From Methylotenera oryzisoli (GTDB lineage: Bacteria > Pseudomonadota > Gammaproteobacteria > Burkholderiales > Methylophilaceae): a DNA stretch of 64,000 nt. Positions within the stretch are counted from its first letter, which is position 1. Each line of letters starts with the position of its first letter. The translations under genes and the position numbers were made by a program. The DNA lies in the NCBI GenBank assembly GCA_945907735.1, contig CAMDTL010000003.1, positions 62,001 to 126,000 on the forward strand, in the 5' to 3' direction. The notes below the pieces were generated by a model. It was not told the origin of the DNA. It did not search any database and worked only from the letters and a program-made list of their open reading frames with translations. Positions 47,149 to 54,785 of this stretch are shown here, in pieces.

Positions 47149-48228
47149 ATGCAATTATCTAATAGTAACGATTATGCCGCACTGGCGGCCAACATCAAGC
47201 GCTGGGGCTGCGAATTAGGCTTTGCTGACATTGGTATTGCCGATACAAATTTGACGAACGCGGAGGCCGAACACCAAGCGTGGATTAAAAAAGGCTTTCA
47301 TGGTGACATGGATTATATGGCAAAACATGGCACAAAACGTACGCGCCCTGCCGAATTAGTGCCGAATACTGTGCGAGTAGTGACAGCGCGGCTAGATTAC
47401 TTGCCACCCAAAGCCAAAGATAGCTGGCAAGTGATGAAAAATGGCGAACAAGCATTTATTTCGAGATATGCCCTGGGGCGCGATTATCACAAAGTGATGC
47501 GACAAAAACTGCAACAGCTGTGCGATAAAATCGCCAGCAATATTGCAGGCTTTGCAGACTTTAAATTTGAAAGTCGTGTATTTACTGATAGTGCGCCAGT
47601 GCTAGAGGTTGCGCTAGCCGAAAAAGCGGGCTTGGGTTGGCGTGGCAAGCATACTTTGCTGATTAACAAACAGCACGGCTCATGGTTTTTTCTAGGTGAA
47701 ATTTATACCAACTTACCGTTGCCAGTGGATCAAACAGCCCGCAACCATTGTGGCACTTGTTCTTCCTGCATCGACATATGCCCTACCCGCGCCATTACCG
47801 CACCCTACCAGGTGGATGCGCGGCGTTGCATCTCCTACCTCACCATTGAGCTTAAAACCGCGATTCCCCTTGAATTTAGACCCTTGATAGGCAACCGCGT
47901 CTATGGCTGCGATGACTGTCAATTGGTGTGCCCGTGGAATAAATTTGCAGAAATCACGCAAGAACCCGATTTTAACGTGCGTAACGGCTTGGATGACATC
48001 AGCTTGGTAGAATGTTTTAGCTGGAGCGAAGCGGAATTCCATCAAAAAATGGCTGGTAGCGCGATTTATCGCATCGGCTATATTCAATGGTTGCGTAATA
48101 TCGCAGTGGGCTTAGGCAATGCACCTAACACCCCCGCAGTGATTAGCGCCTTAAAGACACGTGAACATGATAGTAATGAGTTGATTAGAGAGCACGTGGA
48201 CTGGGCCTTGCAACGGCATAGCCAATAA
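47149..48228 (+). CDS. queG: epoxyqueuosine reductase
   Basis: 359 aa, last step of queuosine synthesis, cobalamin-dependent. The two 4Fe-4S motifs are NHCGTCSSCIDICPT and GCDDCQLVCPWN. The N-terminal DUF1730 region contains the cobalamin site. No Shine-Dalgarno is evident; the start codon touches that of tsaE. Confidence 0.94.
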   Translation: MQLSNSNDYAALAANIKRWGCELGFADIGIADTNLTNAEAEHQAWIKKGFHGDMDYMAKHGTKRTRPAELVPNTVRVVTARLDYLPPKAKDSWQVMKNGEQAFISRYALGRDYHKVMRQKLQQLCDKIASNIAGFADFKFESRVFTDSAPVLEVALAEKAGLGWRGKHTLLINKQHGSWFFLGEIYTNLPLPVDQTARNHCGTCSSCIDICPTRAITAPYQVDARRCISYLTIELKTAIPLEFRPLIGNRVYGCDDCQLVCPWNKFAEITQEPDFNVRNGLDDISLVECFSWSEAEFHQKMAGSAIYRIGYIQWLRNIAVGLGNAPNTPAVISALKTREHDSNELIREHVDWALQRHSQ

Positions 48229-48290
48229 ATCGAGTCTGTTAATTGCTTAATTCTGGGGCTGTAAATAACTTTGTATAAACATCGAACGAA

Positions 48291-49229
48291 CTAAAGAAAT
48301 TCTTTGATCCTGTGCAATACTACGCCATTTAAATCGGCCTGCAAACAGTCTATTTCCAAGGTGTCCTCCATGCCGCGCAACCAAGTAAGTTGACGTTTGG
48401 CTAGCTGGCGTGTGGCAAAAACGCCTCTATCACGCAACTCATCCGCAGCATAATCGCCACTTAAATGCTCAAGCGTTTGCCGATAACCGACACAGCGCAT
48501 GGAGGTTGATTCTGGAGTGAGTTGTGGATAGTTGGTCAGCAACATTTTTACTTCATCCACTAAGCCTAATTTCAGCATTTCATCAAAACGCGCGGCTATT
48601 CTTTGATGCAACACGCTGCGATCACTCGGCACCAGCGCAATTTTGAGCACTCGGTAAGGCAACACCTCGCTGCTTTGCTTTTTAAATAAGCTACTCATGG
48701 CTTCACCCGTAATTTCAAACACTTCTAACGCACGCTGAATGCGTTGTGCATCATTAGCTTGTAACCTTGCTGCGGTTACTGGGTCTATCAAAGCCAGTTT
48801 TTCGTGCATGGCAGGCCAGCCAATCAATGCGGCGCGCGCATCTAGCCTTGCCCTAACCTCAGCATTAGCTTGTGGCAGGCCGCTCATGCCCTCTGCCAAA
48901 GCTTTAAAATACAACATAGTGCCGCCCACCAACAACGGAATTTTGCCACGCGCGGTAATCTCCGCCATCAGCTTTAGTGCATCACTTCTAAAATTCGCCG
49001 CGGAATACGCGCTTGTGGGGTCGATAATATCAATCAGATGGTGCGGTGCTTGTGCTAGTGTTGCTGCATCTGGCTTGGCGGTGCCAATGTCCATATCTTT
49101 GAACACCAATGCAGAATCGACACTGATAATTTCAACCGGCAGCTTTGAAAATAGGTGCACCGCCGCGCCAGTCTTACCACTGGCGGTTGGACCCATCAAA
49201 AAAACTGTCGGAGATAACTGCTGCTGCAT
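48291..49229 (-). CDS. miaA: tRNA dimethylallyltransferase
   Basis: 312 aa. P-loop FLMGPTASGKTGAA, the DSALVFKDMDIGTAKP segment and RTRQLAKRQLTWLR-type C-terminal motif (ATRQLAKRQLTWLRG). It adds the isopentenyl group at A37. ATG at 49229 with AGG 9 nt upstream preferred to a GTG at 49238. Downstream of mutL as in E. coli, but separated by an inverted-repeat element. Confidence 0.95.
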   Translation of the reverse strand: MQQQLSPTVFLMGPTASGKTGAAVHLFSKLPVEIISVDSALVFKDMDIGTAKPDAATLAQAPHHLIDIIDPTSAYSAANFRSDALKLMAEITARGKIPLLVGGTMLYFKALAEGMSGLPQANAEVRARLDARAALIGWPAMHEKLALIDPVTAARLQANDAQRIQRALEVFEITGEAMSSLFKKQSSEVLPYRVLKIALVPSDRSVLHQRIAARFDEMLKLGLVDEVKMLLTNYPQLTPESTSMRCVGYRQTLEHLSGDYAADELRDRGVFATRQLAKRQLTWLRGMEDTLEIDCLQADLNGVVLHRIKEFL

Positions 49230-49240
49230 CAAAAACACCT

Positions 49241-49367
49241 AATGAAAGTAACCGAGCAAATTGAAGCGCGAGGTGCACGGCGCGCAGAAACCGAGATAGT
49301 ACGTTTGGTACAGCGAGGCTGTGAGCACCGCGCAACAAAGCGATTCGCTTGCACAGACACTTTCATT
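49241..49367. repeat. 127-bp inverted-repeat element between miaA and mutL
   Basis: Ends are exact inverted copies, AATGAAAGT and ACTTTCATT. The interior arms are also imperfectly complementary (GCAA...GCGC and GCAAGCGAATCGC regions). The right end overlaps the mutL stop codon. Both strands hold an open frame of about 45 codons, probably incidental. Looks like a small non-autonomous palindromic element. Confidence 0.6.
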
Positions 49368-51183
49368 TACCTCGCATAAACATTTTGTCTAAATCGCTCA
49401 TAGATACTTGAAACCAAGTCGGGCGACCGTGATTGCACATACCGCTGCGTTCGGTTGCTTCCATATCACGCAATAAAGCGTTCATTTCAGGGATTGTCAG
49501 GCTGCGATTCGCGCGCACGGCAGCATGGCAGGCCATAGTGCCGAGCAGCGCGTTTCTACGCTCTGTAAGTGCACGGCTTGCGCCGTATTCACGCAAATCT
49601 TTCAATACATCACGCGCCAGTTGCACCGCATCTGCATTTTGCAACAAAGTGGGCACTGCTCTGACAGCAAGTGTACTGGGGGAAAGCACGGCAATATCAA
49701 AGCCCAATTGTCGCAGATTATCCGCCCCACTTGCCAATGCTTCATTCACCGTTGCAACTTCTAGCCTATCGGCATTAAAGCTGACAGGGATTAGCAAAGG
49801 TTGCATCGGTACGTTTTTGGTATCGAGTGCGTTTTTCAATTGCTCATACATAATGCGCTCATGCGCGGCGTGCATGTCTACAACAACCAGGCCTATACTG
49901 TTTTGCGCCAAAACATACACGCCGTGAATCTGCGCAACGGCAAAACCTAAAGGAAACTCATGTGTATGCTCGACACTTAAAACAGCATCACCAGCAGGCG
50001 TATGGCCATTAGTTAAAATATTGGTGGCCTGCATGGCATCTGCATTGGCTTGTGAAAACATAGTTTCATAAAAAGCATTAGGCTGATTTGCGCTTAAGTT
50101 GATTTGCGTTTGATATTGTGGGTAATGTGGCGAATTTGCATACGATGATGAGAAGGGATTGTGCGCAGCTTGACTGGCGGTCGCTGCATTGGACAAACCA
50201 GTTGGCGTGGCCAAGTTTTTATGCAGCGAATGAAAAATAAAGCGGTGAATGGCTTGGCCATCCCTGAACCGCACCTCGGTTTTGCTGGGGTGCACATTCA
50301 CATCCACCCAATTCGGGTCACACTCCAAAAACAGCACAAATGCAGGGTGGCGATCATGGTGCAACACATCTTGATAGGCTTGCCGAATGGCGTGCGCAAT
50401 CAGTTTATCGCGCACAAAACGACCGTTGACATAGACGTATTGCGTATCACGGCTGTTGCGGTTAAACGTGGGCTTGGCCGCCATGCCCCATAAACGCAAA
50501 CCAGCGGCTTCTTCGTTAATTTCAATCGATTCTGCGGAAAATTCCACACCCAACACTTCGCTGAAGCGCTTACTCGGCGCGCTTGCAACATAGCGGCTAA
50601 GCGCTCTGCCATTGTGATGCAGCATAAACGCCACATCGGGACGCGAAAGCGCAACGCGCTCAAATGCTGCTTCGCAATGGCCAAACTCGGTGGCCTCGGT
50701 TTTTAAAAACTTGCGCCGAGCAGGCGTGTTGAAATATAAATCATTGACTTCGACAATGGTGCCAGCATCCAAGGCAGCAGGCTCGATAGGCTCGATAACG
50801 CTGCCTTCTGAGGCGATGCGCCATGCGTGTTTTGCGGATTTTTCTCGGCTGGAGATCTGGGTTCGAGAAACCGAAGCGATGCTCGCCAGCGCTTCACCAC
50901 GAAAACCCAGACTGGCGACAGCTTCTAAATCTTCCAATGTAGAAATTTTACTGGTGGCATGGCGGGTTAAGGCCATGGCCAAATCCTCATGCGCAATGCC
51001 GACGCCGTTATCGGTGACTTTTAGTTGTTTAACACCGCCTTGAATAAGCGATACTTGAATATCACTGGAACCTGCATCTAAGCTATTCTCCAGCAGTTCT
51101 TTCAACGCTGAAGCTGGTCGTTCTACCACCTCGCCAGCAGCGATTTGACTGATGAGTTGATCGGGAAGAAGTAAGATTCGCAT
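49363..51183 (-). CDS. mutL: DNA mismatch repair protein MutL
   Basis: 606 aa. The N-terminal GHKL ATPase has ELLENSLDAG, DNGVGI, TRHATSKI and GFRGEALASI. The C-terminal domain carries DMHAAHERIMYE, which fits the DQHA(X)2E(X)4E endonuclease motif except Q to M, plus ACHAAVRA and CNHGRPTW, so a nicking MutL is likely. The variable Asn/Gln-rich linker spans about 330-400. Confidence 0.95.
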   Translation of the reverse strand: MRILLLPDQLISQIAAGEVVERPASALKELLENSLDAGSSDIQVSLIQGGVKQLKVTDNGVGIAHEDLAMALTRHATSKISTLEDLEAVASLGFRGEALASIASVSRTQISSREKSAKHAWRIASEGSVIEPIEPAALDAGTIVEVNDLYFNTPARRKFLKTEATEFGHCEAAFERVALSRPDVAFMLHHNGRALSRYVASAPSKRFSEVLGVEFSAESIEINEEAAGLRLWGMAAKPTFNRNSRDTQYVYVNGRFVRDKLIAHAIRQAYQDVLHHDRHPAFVLFLECDPNWVDVNVHPSKTEVRFRDGQAIHRFIFHSLHKNLATPTGLSNAATASQAAHNPFSSSYANSPHYPQYQTQINLSANQPNAFYETMFSQANADAMQATNILTNGHTPAGDAVLSVEHTHEFPLGFAVAQIHGVYVLAQNSIGLVVVDMHAAHERIMYEQLKNALDTKNVPMQPLLIPVSFNADRLEVATVNEALASGADNLRQLGFDIAVLSPSTLAVRAVPTLLQNADAVQLARDVLKDLREYGASRALTERRNALLGTMACHAAVRANRSLTIPEMNALLRDMEATERSGMCNHGRPTWFQVSMSDLDKMFMRGK

Positions 51184-51218
51184 TGATCTACATTTTACCT
51201 GCTGGCTCTACTCCCAGA

Positions 51219-51269
51219 ACTGGACTAAAACACTCCAGTGCAGGCCTGCAAGGTGTATGGATATTGACT
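51219..51269. repeat. intergenic repeat, copy B
   Basis: Second copy of the segment at 37262-37313, here in the 115-bp sppA-mutL gap. It shares ACTGGACT, AAACAC, CCAGTGCAGGCCTG, ATGGATA and TTGACT blocks in the same order. Confidence 0.8.
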
Positions 51270-51298
51270 TTCATGGCAATTATTTTTACGCTGTTGGT

Positions 51299-52243
51299 TT
51301 ATCTTAAACTAATGCCTTTTGTCAGCGCATCCACGCCAATGGCTTTCGCCATACTCGCACCTAAGCGTTTGGCAAAACGGTCGGCAATGGTTTCTTGGTA
51401 AGTGTAATCGACAATTTCTTCTTGCTTAATCACCTCGCGCGCAACGTACTCTGCACTACCGTAGGCATCGGCCAAGCCGATTTTAATACTTTGCTCACCG
51501 CTCCAAAATAAGCCACTAAAGGTTGCTGGTGTTTCTTTTAGGCGTGCGCCGCGACCTTTTCGCACCACGGTTTTAAATTGCTCGTGCACTTCATTAAGCA
51601 TGGCTTGTGCTAAGGCTTGATGTTTAGGATTGACTGGTGAAAATGGGTCTAACATGGCTTTATTCTCGCCCGCCGTGAGCAAGCGACGCTCTACGCCAAC
51701 TTTTTTCATGGTTTCGGTAAAACCGTAGCCATCCATCAACACACCAATAGAGCCGACAATGCTGGCTTTATCCACGTAGATTTTGTCGGTCGCCGCCGCA
51801 ATATAGTAGCCACCCGAGGCGCAAATATCTTCTACCACACCGTACACTGGAATTTTTGGGTGCAATTTCTTTTGCCGCACAATTTCGTCATTGATAATAC
51901 CTGCCTGCACTGGGCTGCCGCCTGGGCTATTAATGCGAAAAATAATGCCTTTAGTACCTGCGCTTTCATAAGCATCATTTAAACTGCTGATAACCGAATC
52001 TGCCGTCACTGCACCGCCCGCCTCAATCACACCATTGATGTCGATTAAAGCCGTGTGCGGGCCAGACGCGCCTTTGTCGCCCCATAAACCTAGCCCTAAA
52101 ATTAACAATGAAAACAAATAAACAAAGGCGAGCCCTTTAAAAAACGTGCTCCAGCGGCGCGCGGTTTGTTGCTCTTTTAAGCCAGAAAGCGCCAGCTTTT
52201 CGATGGTTTGTTGTTGCCAGTTATTATTGTCTTGTTCTGCCAT
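51299..52243 (-). CDS. sppA: signal peptide peptidase SppA (36 kDa type)
   Basis: 314 aa, one membrane anchor (about residues 34-55). Serine/lysine S49 protease: INSPGGSPVQAG, the nucleophile region DICASGGYYIA and KIYVDKASIVGSIG. It degrades cleaved signal peptides. AAGGA precedes the ATG. Downstream of the Rieske gene by 13 bp. Confidence 0.93.
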   Translation of the reverse strand: MAEQDNNNWQQQTIEKLALSGLKEQQTARRWSTFFKGLAFVYLFSLLILGLGLWGDKGASGPHTALIDINGVIEAGGAVTADSVISSLNDAYESAGTKGIIFRINSPGGSPVQAGIINDEIVRQKKLHPKIPVYGVVEDICASGGYYIAAATDKIYVDKASIVGSIGVLMDGYGFTETMKKVGVERRLLTAGENKAMLDPFSPVNPKHQALAQAMLNEVHEQFKTVVRKGRGARLKETPATFSGLFWSGEQSIKIGLADAYGSAEYVAREVIKQEEIVDYTYQETIADRFAKRLGASMAKAIGVDALTKGISLR

Positions 52244-52256
52244 TTAGGTTTTTCCT

Positions 52257-52628
52257 TTAGGTCTTTCTAGTTACTTTATGCAGTTGATCAACATGAATGG
52301 TGATTTGCTGATTTTGCTCTGTTACGGGCAGTGATTGCAAGCTTTTTCCTTTGCACGGCCCCATGATGCAATGACCCGTATCGGGCTGATAATGTGCGCC
52401 GTGCGTAGCGCAAATGAGGTAGTCTTTGCTGACCGTAAAAAAATGTCCTTGCTCCCAATCCAGCTCCACTGGCACATGCGCGCACTGATTAACGTAGGCA
52501 TGCGCCTTGCCGTGATAGCGCACCACGAAACCGGTGGCGAACTCGCCCAGCATTGGCAGCGCAAAACGCAGGCCGAGCGATTTCTCGTGCAGCTCGTTAC
52601 TATTTAAAACCAGCGTTTGTTTTTTCAT
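52257..52628 (-). CDS. Rieske [2Fe-2S] domain protein
   Basis: 123 aa, one Rieske fold. Cluster ligands Cys49 and His51 in QCAHVP, and Cys73 and His76 in ICATHGAHY. No oxygenase domain, so it may be a ferredoxin-like electron carrier. In Betaproteobacteria it is typically kept between gph and sppA; its partner is unknown. Confidence 0.88.
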   Translation of the reverse strand: MKKQTLVLNSNELHEKSLGLRFALPMLGEFATGFVVRYHGKAHAYVNQCAHVPVELDWEQGHFFTVSKDYLICATHGAHYQPDTGHCIMGPCKGKSLQSLPVTEQNQQITIHVDQLHKVTRKT

Positions 52629-52646
52629 TTTTAAAAATCTGACGCC

Positions 52647-53300
52647 TTATTTGCCCAAAAGCCAGGCGCTTAAATCGTCAAATTGATGGAACATTTCAAC
52701 AGGATTATAAGCGACTAATTTATCATGCGATTGCGCACCAAATGTCACCGCCACCGCTTGCACACTAGCATTTTTCGCCATTTGCAAATCGTAACTGGTG
52801 TCGCCTATCATCAGCGTGCGCTCGGGTGTCACCACCAAATCATCCATCAGCTCATCCAGCATTTGCGGATGCGGCTTAGAAAAACATTCATCTACCGTAC
52901 GTGTGGCATGAAAATAATTGGCTAAACCACAATGTTGTAACGCCAAATTAAGCCCACGCCTGCCCTTCCCAGTCGCCACCGCCAACTTAAAGCCGCGCCG
53001 ACTGAGCTCAATAATGGTTGCTTTCGCGCCTGCAAACAGAGGGATTTTACTCTCGCCCGCATAATAATTTGCGCTGTATTGCACGGCTAACTTTTGCGCC
53101 ATGTCAGCCGGCAAATCGCCAAATAGCGCATAAATAGACTCGCGTAGACCAAGCCCAATAATGTTGCTGGCCGCTTTTGGCTCTAACGCTGGCAATCCTA
53201 CTTGCTGCGCCGCTTGTACGAGGGCATCGGTAATCATGGCAGTGGAATTGGCCAGCGTACCGTCCCAATCCCATACTATTAAATCAAACTTTTTATGCAT
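52647..53300 (-). CDS. HAD-family hydrolase, phosphoglycolate phosphatase-like
   Basis: 217 aa. Motif I DWDGTLANS (nucleophile Asp11), motif II in AVATGKG, motif III Lys in SKPHPQML and motif IV MIGDTSYDLQMA. It belongs to the Gph/PGMB-type HAD subgroup; the substrate is not certain. Its start overlaps the rluC stop by one base. Confidence 0.88.
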   Translation of the reverse strand: MHKKFDLIVWDWDGTLANSTAMITDALVQAAQQVGLPALEPKAASNIIGLGLRESIYALFGDLPADMAQKLAVQYSANYYAGESKIPLFAGAKATIIELSRRGFKLAVATGKGRRGLNLALQHCGLANYFHATRTVDECFSKPHPQMLDELMDDLVVTPERTLMIGDTSYDLQMAKNASVQAVAVTFGAQSHDKLVAYNPVEMFHQFDDLSAWLLGK

Positions 53301-54289
53301 TATTTCAATGTTAACTGCTTAATAAAATTCTCCAACTCTGTTGGCAAAGACGCGGTTAATTTTAACTGCTCGCCAGACACAGGATGCCGCAAATTTGTTT
53401 CAGCCGAATGTAAAAACATGCGTTTTAGGCCTTTTTTCTGCAAGAGTTTATTGTTTGCAAAATCGCCGTATTTATCATCGCCTAAAATTGGGTAACCCAA
53501 ATGCGCCAATTGCACGCGCAATTGGTGTGTGCGACCTGTCACCAATTGTGCTTCCAATAAGCTGAAGCCTGCAAAACTTTGCTTTAAATAAAAGATAGTT
53601 TCAGAAACTTGCGCTTCATCGTATTTATCTTTTGATTTATCGGTCACCACGTTCACGCGGCGCTCGCCATTGGGCAATACGTATTTTTGCAAATCTAACA
53701 CCACGCGCTTTTTCTTGTCCGTCCATTCGCCTGCCACTAGCATCAAATAGCGTTTGTCGGTTTGATTATTGCGTATCATCTCGTGCAGCGCAACTAATGC
53801 AGCGCGCTTTTTCGCCAACATCAGCACGCCTGAAGTTTCGCGATCTAATCTGTGCACCAGCTCTAAAAACTTGGCTTTGGGGCGTTCCATTCTCAGTTGC
53901 TCTATCACACCACGGCTCACGCCGCTGCCACCATGCACAGCAAATCCAGCGGGTTTATCGATGACCAACAATGCGTCATCTTCAAAAATAATCGTGCTTT
54001 CCAGCACGGATGTCGCCGCTACGTTTGTTATCTGTTTTTCACTGGTCGCAACGCGAATTGGCGGCACGCGCACAATATCACCTATGAGCAATTTATAGGA
54101 AGCGTCAATACGGCCTTTATTGACGCGTACTTCGCCACTGCGCAAAATGCGATAAATATGGCTTTTTGGCACGCCTTTCAGGGTTTTAGCGAGAAAATTG
54201 TCGATGCGCTGGCCTTCACTCGCCTCATCCACCGTTACGCTGGCCGCCGCATTGGCGCTGATTTTATTATTAGGTTCTGTTTGCATCAT
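53300..54289 (-). CDS. rluC: 23S rRNA pseudouridine synthase RluC
   Basis: 329 aa. An N-terminal S4 domain (about 25-85) and RluA-type catalytic motif HRLDRETSGVLMLAK with the Asp nucleophile, plus GRTHQLRVQLAHLGYPILGDDKYG. Divergent from rne, the same arrangement as E. coli. Heads the rluC-gph-Rieske-sppA operon. Confidence 0.95.
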   Translation of the reverse strand: MMQTEPNNKISANAAASVTVDEASEGQRIDNFLAKTLKGVPKSHIYRILRSGEVRVNKGRIDASYKLLIGDIVRVPPIRVATSEKQITNVAATSVLESTIIFEDDALLVIDKPAGFAVHGGSGVSRGVIEQLRMERPKAKFLELVHRLDRETSGVLMLAKKRAALVALHEMIRNNQTDKRYLMLVAGEWTDKKKRVVLDLQKYVLPNGERRVNVVTDKSKDKYDEAQVSETIFYLKQSFAGFSLLEAQLVTGRTHQLRVQLAHLGYPILGDDKYGDFANNKLLQKKGLKRMFLHSAETNLRHPVSGEQLKLTASLPTELENFIKQLTLK

Positions 54290-54785
54290 AACTTTGCTTA
54301 AAAAGGCGATTACGCCTATACTTGCGCTATTGTTGAATTAAAGGCTATTGAGGCCATTCGACTACTCCGATTTCGGACCAATTTTTGGTTAAATTGCTCG
54401 CCATATTTAAGTAGCAATAAAACAAGTAGTACAAAATATAATTACGCTCTAGTCGCCGCTGACAAAATAAAACATTACTAATTTAAATATTAGGCGCGAC
54501 TAAAGTTACTGAAGAACGAATTTTAACGGATTTATGCAGCAAATTGATAACTCACTGTTATCAACTTTAAAATTGCGCATAAGTTGTAAGATGTAACAAG
54601 TAAATAACACTGCCCTGCAAGCAAGCATCCATACGGATTACGGGCTTACTGTTGTTGTTGCATCACGCTGCATGTTTAATCATGCATGCTTAAAACTTAA
54701 TCTAGCCTAAATGCTAGATAACATATCCTTCAGGGCTTTGGTCCACTGTCGAAAAGTCTAGCCCGCTAGCGCGTGGGAGCACACA
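54290..54785. promoter_or_regulatory. 496-bp rluC-rne intergenic region, probable long rne leader
   Basis: No ORF. Visible structures are AGGCG/CGCCT (54304-54317), TAGTCGC/GCGACTA (54450-54502), TTGATAAC/GTTATCAA (54544-54564), GCATG/CATGC (54670-54685) and TCTAGC/GCTAGA (54701-54718). A GGGAG Shine-Dalgarno lies at 54775-54779. E. coli rne has a long structured 5' UTR through which RNase E controls its own mRNA; this leader may do the same, but no promoter could be fixed. Confidence 0.5.

Noticed and set aside
49243-49380. 45-codon plus-strand ORF in the miaA-mutL gap
   Set aside because: Both strands of the inverted-repeat element are open by symmetry; no ribosome binding site and no protein-like features.
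54430-54445. TATAAT at 54438 as the rne promoter
   Set aside because: No acceptable -35 at 15-19 bp and no extended -10; AT-rich context makes a chance match likely.
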